From GCA-002282575 sp964646525 (GTDB taxonomy: Bacteria > Pseudomonadota > Gammaproteobacteria > Thiomicrospirales > Thiomicrospiraceae), in the NCBI GenBank assembly GCA_964646525.1, contig CAZYER010000011.1, forward strand, positions 1 through 40,980: a DNA stretch of 40,980 nt, given 5' to 3'. A program made the position numbers and the translations under genes. The notes beneath the pieces were generated by a model. The model did no database searches, had not been told where the DNA came from, and saw only the letters and a list, made by a program, of their open reading frames with translations. This document shows, in pieces, positions 31,618 through 39,273 of the stretch. How positions within the stretch are numbered: position 1 is the stretch's first letter; every line of letters starts with the position of its first letter.

Positions 31618-32688
31618 CTAAACAGCCAAGTCGATTTGCTGTACGCTGCCAGCACGACCATCTTCAAACAAAAACACACCCGCTTGTTTTAACTGTCCTT
31701 GTAATTGATTATCGGCGGTTTTGTAGTCAAAGGGTGCATCGATGCCACGACTATAAATTGCCCCAATCCCCAGCTTGGCAATCGCAGTTAAACTTTGCGA
31801 GCCGTCGCTGTTGGGCTGCCAAATTTGCAATTGTGAAAAGATTTTGTCGCCTTCATCAATCCAGCCATTACCGTCTTCATCCAGTTGCGCTAATTCGGAA
31901 AAGCCATTACCGCTGTTGGGTCCAAACAATTCGCTGCCATCGTCAATTTTACCGTTGCCATTGCGGTCGAGTGCTAAGTAGCCACTACCAGCCGCTAATT
32001 GAGTGATGGACTCCATGCCAGCTTCTTGCTTGACTAAATCAAACTCAACTTTGTTTAAAGTGAGTTGGGCGGGTTTCCCTCCAAAGTTGATGACAAGCGG
32101 GTCTTTTAACGCCGCACTGGCTCGCACTTCTAAACTGCTTTCGCTGTAATAGCTGCGTGACAATGCCAGTGACAAGTTAAAGTTAATCGAACGACCGTCA
32201 GCGGTGGTGACCGCGCCTTGCATACCGACCGAAAGGCTTTCCATTTCAGCATAGCGATGCTGCTCTTCATAGATGATTCCCCATTCCTGTCCTGTTGGGG
32301 GATTATTTTGGGCTGTCATGGGTTGAGTTTTAGGGGGTGTGGGTGCGCTGAATGCATCGGTTTTAGGCTGCATATCCGCTTCGGAAAACAGCTTAATTTT
32401 GACCGTTCTGCCCGACATCCATGCCATTAATGATTCAATCGCTTGCTTCATTTTGAGCAGTTCGGGCGAGAGCTTGCTGTCTTCATCTACCGCTTCTGTC
32501 GCCGTGTTGCTGGTTGGTTGAATGGCTAAGACACTCTGCGCTAGGGCTTTAGGCGTTAGCTTGGCTTGTTCGGGCTGACTTGAGTTAGCTGGTGGCTCTT
32601 TCCAGAGGGTTAAACTGGCTTGTTGTTGGTGAACGCTGGCACGCAGATGTGCCGATTGCATCGAAATGCTACCCGATTGAACGATCAT
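31618..32688 (-). CDS. EF-hand-like calcium-binding protein, unknown function
   Basis: The start at 32688 (MIVQSGSISM) is chosen because GGGAGGG stands seven bases before it; it gives 356 residues, while the frame extends open to 32811. There is no signal peptide. The N-terminal half is polar and low in complexity (glutamine, serine, proline), followed by a beta-rich region 'GRSINFNLSLALSRSYYSES'. Two EF-hand or dockerin-type loops follow: DRNGNGKIDDGSELFG (241-256) and DEDGNGWIDEGDKIF (270-284), a pattern seen in calcium-binding surface or secreted proteins. It is divergent from ntrB. Its role is unknown; export by a leaderless route is possible but unproven. Confidence 0.8.
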   Translation of the reverse strand: MIVQSGSISMQSAHLRASVHQQQASLTLWKEPPANSSQPEQAKLTPKALAQSVLAIQPTSNTATEAVDEDSKLSPELLKMKQAIESLMAWMSGRTVKIKLFSEADMQPKTDAFSAPTPPKTQPMTAQNNPPTGQEWGIIYEEQHRYAEMESLSVGMQGAVTTADGRSINFNLSLALSRSYYSESSLEVRASAALKDPLVINFGGKPAQLTLNKVEFDLVKQEAGMESITQLAAGSGYLALDRNGNGKIDDGSELFGPNSGNGFSELAQLDEDGNGWIDEGDKIFSQLQIWQPNSDGSQSLTAIAKLGIGAIYSRGIDAPFDYKTADNQLQGQLKQAGVFLFEDGRAGSVQQIDLAV

Positions 32689-32861
32689 GACTTTGCCCTC
32701 CCAGGCGATGTGTGTTGCATTGATTTGAACGCAACGATGCTTTTTTAAGATTTTATTTAATCGGCTTATCGGCGTTGGTATGAAAAAGTTTAATAACAAT
32801 TTGGCTGACAAATTTGTGCTAACTGTGGCATGATAAGGTTGTTGTTCAAAAGGGGCGCATT

Positions 32862-33914
32862 ATGCACCAAGAAATTTTAGAGACGATGGAGACAGCGATT
32901 GCCTTGATTGATCGAGACAGGGTCATTCGTTACATGAATCCTGCTGGTGCTGCACTATTGGGTGTGAGTCCTAAGCGTATTGTCGGCACACCCCTAGCGT
33001 CGCTGATTAACGAAGTGGACTTACAACTGCTCACACATCAAGGGCAAACCGCCCTAACCTTGCACGATATTTGCATGATGCGCGCCGATCAAAAACAGGT
33101 GCAAATGACTTGTACCCTTAGTCCGATTGAAATTCCCTTGGCAGGTTGGGTGCTGGAAATAATTCCGATGAGTCGTTTTGAACGTATTACGCAAGAGGCG
33201 GCTCTGTGGTCTCAGTACGAAGCGAGTAGTTTATTGGCACGAACCTTGGCGCATGAAATTAAAAACCCTTTGGCAGGCATTTCTGGATCAGCGCAGCTGT
33301 TGGGGCGTCAGCTCACCAGTCCTAAACAGCGTGAGTTTGTCGATGTGATTGTGCGAGAAACCACCCGATTGAATACATTGCTAGATCAAATGTTGGGCGG
33401 TAATCAAAGTGTTCATTGGGTTCAGCACAATATTCACGCAGTTTTGGAACATGTCGTCAGTGTCGTGCGCGGTCAGTTGCCGTCTAACGTGCAGATTGTG
33501 AAAGATTATGACCCTAGTTTGCCCGAATTGGTAATGGATTTTGACCGTTTGGTACAAGTGTTTTTGAACTTAGTGCGTAATGCCATTCAAGCCATGCCAT
33601 ACGGTGGTCAAGTAGTCATTCGTACCCGTGTTGCACACAAAATGACGCTGGGTAATCGCTTACATCCCTTGGTGTTAGTGGTGGAAGTGACTGATACGGG
33701 GGTTGGTATTCCTCCCGAACTGATGGATGCGATTTTTTTACCTATGATTACCAATAAAGATGAAGGTACAGGCTTGGGTCTGCCGATTGCACAAACGATT
33801 GTACATCAACACGATGGCCTGATTTTGGTGGAGAGCCAGCCAGGACATACGCAATTCCGTGTGTTTTTACCCTTAACCAATCGTCATGTGAACCAAGGAA
33901 ACGAAGATGTCTGA
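32862..33914 (+). CDS. glnL: Nitrogen-regulation histidine kinase NtrB
   Basis: NtrB (GlnL) is a soluble PAS-containing histidine kinase that phosphorylates or dephosphorylates NtrC under PII control. The 350 residues hold an N-terminal PAS domain (1-100; 'METAIALIDRDRVIRYMNPA'), the phospho-acceptor H131 in LAHEIKNPLAG, the N-box 'VFLNLVRNAIQAMP', the G1 box 'VTDTGVGIPPEL' and the G2 box 'DEGTGLGLPIAQTIV'. The start overlaps nothing upstream; the 173 bases to the divergent EF-hand gene hold its promoter. The end overlaps ntrC by eight bases. Confidence 0.95.
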   Translation: MHQEILETMETAIALIDRDRVIRYMNPAGAALLGVSPKRIVGTPLASLINEVDLQLLTHQGQTALTLHDICMMRADQKQVQMTCTLSPIEIPLAGWVLEIIPMSRFERITQEAALWSQYEASSLLARTLAHEIKNPLAGISGSAQLLGRQLTSPKQREFVDVIVRETTRLNTLLDQMLGGNQSVHWVQHNIHAVLEHVVSVVRGQLPSNVQIVKDYDPSLPELVMDFDRLVQVFLNLVRNAIQAMPYGGQVVIRTRVAHKMTLGNRLHPLVLVVEVTDTGVGIPPELMDAIFLPMITNKDEGTGLGLPIAQTIVHQHDGLILVESQPGHTQFRVFLPLTNRHVNQGNEDV

Positions 33915-35322
33915 AACAATTGCAGAAGTGTGGGTGGTGGATGATGATGCCTCTATTCGTTGGGTGTTGGATCAGGCTTTAACAGAAAAACCCTGGAAAG
34001 TACGCGTATTTGAGTCTTCCAAGCAAGCCTTAGCGACGATTCAAGAAATGGTACCAACGGTGTTGGTGTGTGATATTCGTATGCCCGATGTCGATGGCTT
34101 GACGCTGATGAAAGCGGCGCATACGCAAGACCCTAATTTGCCAGTTATTTTAATGACAGCCTTCGCTAATTTGGATGCGGCAGTATCAGCATACCAGGGC
34201 GGTGCATTTGAATACTTGCCTAAGCCTTTTGATATTGATGAAGCCTTGTCACTGATTGAACGCGCCATTGCGAAACGCATTAATGTGCGTAAGCGTCGCG
34301 AAAAAGATACGGAAAAACAGCCGTTGAACATTATTGGTTCTGCTCCTGCCATGCAAGAGGTGTTTCGCGTCATGGGACGGGTCGCTCCTTTAGATGTAAC
34401 GGTACTGATTAATGGCGAAACGGGAACGGGCAAAGAATTGATTGCTAAGGCGTTGCACGAGTTATCTCCGCGCAAAGACAAGCCATTTGTCGCTATTAAT
34501 ACTGCCGCTATTCCGCGCGATTTATTAGAATCTGAGTTGTTTGGTCATGAAAAAGGGGCTTTTACGGGCGCATTAACGCAACGATCGGGGCGCTTCGAGC
34601 AGGCTGACGGCGGTACGCTGTTTCTCGATGAAATTGGTGATATGCCGATTGAATTGCAAACCCGTTTATTACGGGTACTGAACGACGGTAGTTTCTATCG
34701 TGTCGGTGGTCATGATCCGCTGCATGCAGATGTGCGTATTTTGGCCGCAACCCATCAACCGATGGATAAGTTGGTTAAGGAAGGGCGTTTTCGTGAAGAC
34801 TTGCTCTATCGGTTAAATATTATTCGTATTCAGATTCCTGCGTTGCGCGAGCGTCGTGAAGATATTCCCTTGCTGTTGCGTTTTTACATGAAAACGGAAG
34901 CGAAAACCCTACGTGTGGAAGAGAAAACGCTGTCGGCTGAAGTAGAAAAATATTTGTCTCAGTTAGAGTGGGCAGGGAATATTCGTCAGTTGCGTAGCGT
35001 GTGTATTTGGCTAACCGTTATGACTCCTGGCAAAGTGGTGAGCATGGATGATTTACCATTGGAGCTGAATCAGGCGCATCAATCGGCGCAAGCACCCGCC
35101 ACTAGTTTGGATTGGGAAACGCCGTTACGCCTCTATGCTCGCCAATTTTTACAGCAAGGCAAAAGTAATTTACATGGTGAAGCCGAGCAGCTGTTTGAAA
35201 AGGTATTGATTGAGGAAGCCTTGGCATTTACCCGTTTTCATCGACAAGAAACCGCAGCTTTGTTGGGTTGGGGACGTAATACGCTCACCCGTAAATCGCA
35301 AGCGTTAGGCATCGACGAATGA
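33907..35322 (+). CDS. glnG: Nitrogen-regulation response regulator NtrC
   Basis: NtrC (GlnG) is a sigma-54 enhancer-binding activator. The receiver has the acidic pair D12-D13 and the phospho-acceptor D56 (VLVCDIRMPDVDG). The AAA+ domain has Walker A 'NGETGTGKELIAKALHE', the sigma-54 contact loop GAFTGA in 'HEKGAFTGALTQRSGRFEQA' and Walker B 'GGTLFLDEIGDMP'. The C-terminal Fis-type helix-turn-helix ends in 'AALLGWGRNTLTRKSQALGI'. Its 471 residues are typical. It is coupled to ntrB by overlap and to the next gene by an ATGA junction. Confidence 0.96.
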   Translation: MSETIAEVWVVDDDASIRWVLDQALTEKPWKVRVFESSKQALATIQEMVPTVLVCDIRMPDVDGLTLMKAAHTQDPNLPVILMTAFANLDAAVSAYQGGAFEYLPKPFDIDEALSLIERAIAKRINVRKRREKDTEKQPLNIIGSAPAMQEVFRVMGRVAPLDVTVLINGETGTGKELIAKALHELSPRKDKPFVAINTAAIPRDLLESELFGHEKGAFTGALTQRSGRFEQADGGTLFLDEIGDMPIELQTRLLRVLNDGSFYRVGGHDPLHADVRILAATHQPMDKLVKEGRFREDLLYRLNIIRIQIPALRERREDIPLLLRFYMKTEAKTLRVEEKTLSAEVEKYLSQLEWAGNIRQLRSVCIWLTVMTPGKVVSMDDLPLELNQAHQSAQAPATSLDWETPLRLYARQFLQQGKSNLHGEAEQLFEKVLIEEALAFTRFHRQETAALLGWGRNTLTRKSQALGIDE

Positions 35323-36101
35323 TTGCTGAGCTGGTGACCTGGTTGACCACGCGTTGCGCACCTCAAGCGCGTCAGTTGGGTTATTTGTATGAAGCCATTT
35401 CCATGCGCGAGCGAGTGAAACGCTGTGAATCCAGTTGGCGCGCGCATTTAACTCAGGCTAGTCAGTTTGCTCAGTCCTGCATCGAACAACAGCCGACGGG
35501 TGGCATTGCTTTAGTGTTGGGTTCTGGGTTGGGCTTGGATATTCCGCAACAGGCATTACTGAATCATTTTGATGAAGTCTGGTTAGTGGATATGGTGCAT
35601 TTGCGTTCTACACGTAAAGCTTGGCAAGGTTCGGCTAAGGTGCGTTTTATTGAAGCGGATGTGACGGAGGTGTTAGCCTCTGTAACGCGGGGTGAGTTAT
35701 TGCCGTCACATCCCCAGCGTTGGTTAGACAATGCGGATATTCGCTTTGTTTTATCAGCTAATATTTTGGGGCAATTACCCGTTCTGCCCTTAGCTTGGTT
35801 AGAAAAACATTATCCCTTTAAAGACGAAAAGAGTCTGGATGAATGGTCACAACAGTTGTTGCAGGCGCATTTAGATTATCTGCGCGCTTTTACGCACAAA
35901 GGAGTTAGGGTTTGCTTAATCGCAGATTTGGAATGGCATTATGCCGAATCGAATCAAGTAAGAGAAGTTGTTGATGCTTGGCGTGGTTTGGAGCAGCCAC
36001 CACCCGATGCCCGTTGGGAATGGCGTATCGCGCCACGTGGTGAGATGGGACTGAATCGAACCCAAACCAATTGGGTTGGTGGTTGGTGTTGGCGGGATTA
36101 A
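35319..36101 (+). CDS. Methyltransferase-like protein of unknown function
   Basis: A 260-residue cytoplasmic protein. The segment 'GIALVLGSGLGLDIPQQAL' followed by 'FDEVWLVDMVHLRS' and 'VRFIEADVTEVL' has the glycine-rich loop and acidic strand ends of a Rossmann-type SAM methyltransferase. A catalytic motif such as NPPY or DPPY is not visible. I do not recognise the family. Its start overlaps the ntrC stop in ATGA, so it is translationally coupled to ntrC and probably part of the same operon, which is unusual for an NtrC partner. Tryptophan content is high, and the protein ends in TNWVGGWCWRD. Confidence 0.75.
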   Translation: MIAELVTWLTTRCAPQARQLGYLYEAISMRERVKRCESSWRAHLTQASQFAQSCIEQQPTGGIALVLGSGLGLDIPQQALLNHFDEVWLVDMVHLRSTRKAWQGSAKVRFIEADVTEVLASVTRGELLPSHPQRWLDNADIRFVLSANILGQLPVLPLAWLEKHYPFKDEKSLDEWSQQLLQAHLDYLRAFTHKGVRVCLIADLEWHYAESNQVREVVDAWRGLEQPPPDARWEWRIAPRGEMGLNRTQTNWVGGWCWRD

Positions 36102-36160
36102 GAGCGACTCGCCACCTGATAGGCTATTAGTAACAACGCCACCACACCAAGCACCATCAT
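36098..36160 (-). CDS. Possible 20-residue single-helix membrane peptide
   Basis: On the minus strand, in the 139-base gap before the DUF1415 gene, a frame reads MMVLGVVALLLIAYQVASRS. The open frame continues upstream for 17 codons (ending KRKNLSDLPFI before the methionines) without an ATG. The pattern of basic residues, then a hydrophobic helix, then SRS resembles a single-pass membrane peptide. No ribosome site is clear, so this is weakly supported. Confidence 0.25.
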   Translation of the reverse strand: MMVLGVVALLLIAYQVASRS

Positions 36161-36240
36161 AATAAAAGGTAGGTCTGATAAATTCTTGCGTTTAATTGTA
36201 GCATATAATAACCCTCATTTTTCCGTGTTTAGGAATCCGC

Positions 36241-36780
36241 ATGTCTACCCCTGAAATTGAACAAACCCGTGCTTGGGTAGAAAGAGTCGTTGTTGGCTTG
36301 AATCTGTGTCCTTTTGCCAAACCCGTGGTGGATGCAGGGCGTGTGCATTATCAAGTCAGTGAAGCGCGTTCGGCTAAAGCCTTATTTAAAGATTTTACCG
36401 ATGCCCTGTGGGAGTTGAAAGAAAAGGACATGGGTGAACGGGAAACCACACTACTCATTGCCCCTTGGACGATGCATGACTTTCTTGATTTTAATGACTT
36501 TATTGGTGTGTGTGAGGATGCTATTGCCGATTTAGAACTGGATGATGAGTTTCAGGTGGCGTATTTTCACCCTGCGTTTCAGTTCGATGGCACGCAAGCC
36601 GATGACGTCGAAAACTATACCAATCGCGCCCCTTATCCGACCTTACACTTGTTGCGTGAAGCGAGTATTGACCGAGCCGTTGCTTCCATTCCCAATACCG
36701 ATGTGGTCTATGAAAATAACATCAAAACCTTACAGAAAATAGGCATCGATGGCTTGCGTGCGCTAGGAGTGACGGTGTGA
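36241..36780 (+). CDS. DUF1415 family protein
   Basis: A 179-residue protein of the DUF1415 family, recognised by 'TRAWVERVVVGLNLCPFAKP' at the N-terminus and by 'AYFHPAFQFDG' with 'ENYTNRAPYPTLHLLRE' in the second half. The conserved N-L-C-P-F-A cysteine (C23) and the H-P-x-F-Q-F motif may form an active or metal site, but no function is established. The start follows AGGAATCCGC. It overlaps the start of the ABC-F gene by four bases (GTGA), so the two are coupled. Confidence 0.9.
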   Translation: MSTPEIEQTRAWVERVVVGLNLCPFAKPVVDAGRVHYQVSEARSAKALFKDFTDALWELKEKDMGERETTLLIAPWTMHDFLDFNDFIGVCEDAIADLELDDEFQVAYFHPAFQFDGTQADDVENYTNRAPYPTLHLLREASIDRAVASIPNTDVVYENNIKTLQKIGIDGLRALGVTV

Positions 36781-38681
36781 TTTCCTTTCGCAATCTCAGT
36801 TACTATCGTGGTGATCAACAACTGGTTAAAGACGCTAACCTGACCATTAATAACGGTTGGAAGGTGGGTTTTGTCGGTCATAACGGCACAGGAAAGTCTA
36901 GCTTATTTGCTTTATTGTTGGGTGAATTTTTGCCCGATGCAGGTGATGCGGTGGTCGCTAAAGAGTGGCGTATTGCCCACATGGCGCAAGAAGTCGAAGC
37001 CTTAGAACAGTCGGCATTAGATTATGTGTTAGATGGCGATACCGCTTTACGCAGTGTGGAGCAGAGCTTAGCCACTGCTGATGAACATACCGACCCGATG
37101 CAACTGGCACATTGGCACGAAGCCTTTGATAGCATGCACGGCTATTCAGCCAAACCCAAAGCACAGGCCTTATTGGCGGGATTGGGCTTTAAGCAAAGTC
37201 AACTACATCAACCCGTACATAGCTTTTCAGGTGGTTGGCGTATTCGATTAAATTTAGCGCGAACGCTGTATCAACCTTCCGAATTGCTGTTGCTCGATGA
37301 GCCGACCAACCACTTAGACTTAGAAACGGTATTGTGGCTGCAAGATTTTCTTAAAGCCTACCCGGGCACATTACTACTCATTTCGCACGACCGTGACTTT
37401 CTCGATGCTGTTTGTAGCCATACCTTGCACGTCCATCAGCAACAGCTCACGCTTTATACGGGCAATTATTCGGCCTTCGAGCGTCAACGAGCTGAGCGTC
37501 TGGCACTGGAACAGTCCATGTATGTGAAGCAACAAGCACAACGCGCACATTTAGAAGATTTTGTCCGTCGTTTTCGTGCCAAAGCCACCAAAGCCAAGCA
37601 AGCACAAAGTCGCTTAAAAGCGCTAGAACGTATGCCGATGGTACAATTAGCTCATGCCGACTCGCCATTTAGCTTCAGCTTGCTGGCTAGCGACAAGCTG
37701 TCTAGCCCACTAATGACGCTGAAATTTGCCGATTTAGGGCATGGTGATAAAACCATTCTTAATAAGGTGAATTTCTCTTTGTTGCCGGGCATGCGTATTG
37801 GCTTATTAGGTCCGAACGGGGCAGGAAAATCGACGCTGATTAAAACGCTAACGGGTGAGTTACGCCAACTAACGGGTAAGCGTCTGGTCGGTGATCATTT
37901 AACCATTGGCTATTTTTCGCAACATCAAACCGAAGCCTTAGATGCACAAGCATCACCTTTATTGCATTTACAACGTTTATCGCCTGACACCAAAGAACAA
38001 GTGCATCGGGATTTTTTGGGCGGCTTTGGCTTTGCTGGCGATGCTGCCTTAGCCACAGTAGGTAACTTTTCGGGCGGTGAAAAAGCCCGTTTAGCACTGG
38101 CGCTTTTGGCATGGCAAAGACCGAATTTATTATTACTCGATGAACCCACCAACCACTTAGATTTAGACATGCGCGAAGCTTTGGTGGTGGCTTTGCAAGA
38201 ATTTGCTGGCGCAATGGTGTTGGTGTCGCATGATCGTCACTTGTTATCCAGCTGTGTCGATGAGTTTTGGTTGGTGGCTGATGGTCAAGTACAGCCTTAT
38301 GATGGTGATTTAGAAGACTATGCTGACTGGCTCAAGCAACGTCAAAGTCAAGAAAAAGCCTTAGCGAACGCGCAAGCGCAACAAGAAAATCCCAAAACTG
38401 AGTTGAGGGTCGATAAAAAACAAGACCGTAAAGAAGCGGCCGAACAACGTGAACGAGAGCGCCCTTTAAGGCAAGCATTGCAAAAACTCGAAAAACAAAT
38501 GGATAAGCTGTCTGCTGAATTGGCAGAAGTAGAAAGTCGATTAGCTGATGCGTCTATCTATGAAACTGAGAAAAAAACGCAGCTACAACAGGCCTTACAG
38601 CAGCAAGCTAGCCTTAAAATTCGCTTAACACAAGTCGAGGAACAATGGCTAGAAACACAAGATGCGTTAGAGAGTTTGTAA
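36777..38681 (+). CDS. yheS: ABC-F ATPase, YheS type
   Basis: A second ABC-F protein with two nucleotide-binding domains on one chain of 634 residues. Walker A motifs are GHNGTGKSS and GPNGAGKST, signature motifs are FSGGWRIRLN and FSGGEKARLA, and both Walker B regions read LLLDEPTNHLDL. The linker has the YheS-type 'RFRAKATKAKQAQSRLKALE' and the tail is a long charged coiled coil. ABC-F proteins act on the ribosome; YheS is thought to ease stalling in translation. It starts at GTG 36777 inside the DUF1415 stop. Similarity is to YheS and clearly different from the Uup at 9485. Confidence 0.93.
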   Translation: MISFRNLSYYRGDQQLVKDANLTINNGWKVGFVGHNGTGKSSLFALLLGEFLPDAGDAVVAKEWRIAHMAQEVEALEQSALDYVLDGDTALRSVEQSLATADEHTDPMQLAHWHEAFDSMHGYSAKPKAQALLAGLGFKQSQLHQPVHSFSGGWRIRLNLARTLYQPSELLLLDEPTNHLDLETVLWLQDFLKAYPGTLLLISHDRDFLDAVCSHTLHVHQQQLTLYTGNYSAFERQRAERLALEQSMYVKQQAQRAHLEDFVRRFRAKATKAKQAQSRLKALERMPMVQLAHADSPFSFSLLASDKLSSPLMTLKFADLGHGDKTILNKVNFSLLPGMRIGLLGPNGAGKSTLIKTLTGELRQLTGKRLVGDHLTIGYFSQHQTEALDAQASPLLHLQRLSPDTKEQVHRDFLGGFGFAGDAALATVGNFSGGEKARLALALLAWQRPNLLLLDEPTNHLDLDMREALVVALQEFAGAMVLVSHDRHLLSSCVDEFWLVADGQVQPYDGDLEDYADWLKQRQSQEKALANAQAQQENPKTELRVDKKQDRKEAAEQRERERPLRQALQKLEKQMDKLSAELAEVESRLADASIYETEKKTQLQQALQQQASLKIRLTQVEEQWLETQDALESL

Positions 38682-38712
38682 GCCAGCTAGACAATTGATT
38701 GATCTTGTGTGA

Positions 38713-38736
38713 TTTTAGTAGCAAAGGTTACTAAAA
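38713..38736 (+). terminator. AT-rich hairpin after yheS
   Basis: TTTTAGTA (38713-38720) pairs exactly with TACTAAAA (38729-38736) around an eight-base loop. No T run follows on the plus strand, so termination is doubtful. It sits 32 bases after the yheS stop. Confidence 0.35.
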
Positions 38737-38840
38737 GGTGACTTCTTATGTCGCGCGTTAAGATTCAATACATTTATCTACAGATTAAGGTCGGCGTGCA
38801 TTTCATTTCATTGCATTGCTGATCATGTGTCTATACTTGA

Positions 38841-38951
38841 ATTCGATTGGCGATGAATATCGACACTATGTACCATCACGTTGATCAATGCTTGTACTGG
38901 GCGAAGACAGAGGGAAGAAATTGTCTTGTGATGTATGAACAAACGGGTTGA
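38841..38951 (+). pseudogene. Remnant of a GGDEF-domain gene (C-terminal end)
   Basis: A frame from 38841 to the stop at 38949-38951 ends VDQCLYWAKTEGRNCLVMYE and then QTG. It matches the conserved last helix of GGDEF diguanylate cyclases (A-D-x-A-L-Y-x-A-K-x-x-G-R-N-x-V). No GGDEF signature, and no other part of the domain, is readable upstream in any frame; a stop codon lies just before the segment. A neighbouring frame reads NSIG at 38840-38851, which could be the 'SIG' strand displaced by a frameshift and small deletion. I read it as the worn tail of a lost c-di-GMP cyclase gene. Confidence 0.65.
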
Positions 38952-38981
38952 TCAAGTCTACTGTTTTGAAAAGATAATTTG

Positions 38982-38995
38982 TGACAGATTTGTCA
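38982..38995 (+). promoter_or_regulatory. Palindrome TGACA-N4-TGTCA
   Basis: A perfect inverted repeat of five bases with a four-base spacer (TGACAGATTTGTCA), 58 bases before the start of the 50-residue membrane protein. It has the form of a small dimer operator. AT-rich promoter-like sequence follows (TAAAAT near 39000), but I cannot name the regulator. Confidence 0.4.
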
Positions 38996-39053
38996 TAAAT
39001 AAAATTTTAGTTTTGATAGAATAAACTTATATCAACAACCGAAAGGAGTCTTC

Positions 39054-39206
39054 ATGAACAATCGATCGCACCATAAAAAACCTGTGTGGGCTTATGTCGC
39101 TGCATTATTGTTATTGGCGGCTTTAACCTACGTTCAGTCGCATTTTTTTGCCTCTCACGACACGCAACTTGATTCAACGCAAGCAACGCACCACTTGACC
39201 CATTAA
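39054..39206 (+). CDS. Small membrane protein, 50 residues
   Basis: A short gene with an excellent ribosome site (GAAAGGAG, ten bases before the ATG). The protein starts MNNRSHHKKPVWAY, has one membrane helix (VAALLLLAALTYV, about 15-27) and a polar tail rich in histidine, threonine and serine (QSHFFASHDTQL; QATHHLTH at the end). Histidines number eight of fifty, which may mean metal binding. It is not similar to CcoS, the small protein often found near hemN. The gene is between the GGDEF remnant and hemN and may share a transcript with hemN. The function is unknown. Confidence 0.7.
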   Translation: MNNRSHHKKPVWAYVAALLLLAALTYVQSHFFASHDTQLDSTQATHHLTH

Positions 39207-39273
39207 GCTCACGCTCTCACTGCTGGCTTTCTGTTATGATTCCAAGTTGCTGTGAATTTAATGGAAAGTGACC

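Noticed and set aside
32812..32861. Sigma-54 promoter before ntrB (TGGCAT ...)
   Set aside because: The TGGCA is present but the TTGC half is not at the required distance, so the -24/-12 pattern fails.
38748..38822. 24-codon ORF MSRVKIQYIYLQIKVGVHFI.. with an AAGGTGA ribosome-like site
   Set aside because: It is short, lies in the decayed GGDEF region, and shows no protein-like features beyond chance.
39207..39273. FNR site expected before hemN
   Set aside because: No TTGAT-N4-ATCAA was found here or up to 39000. The TTGATCAA words near 38880 and 38948 lack the spacer and lie within the GGDEF remnant.
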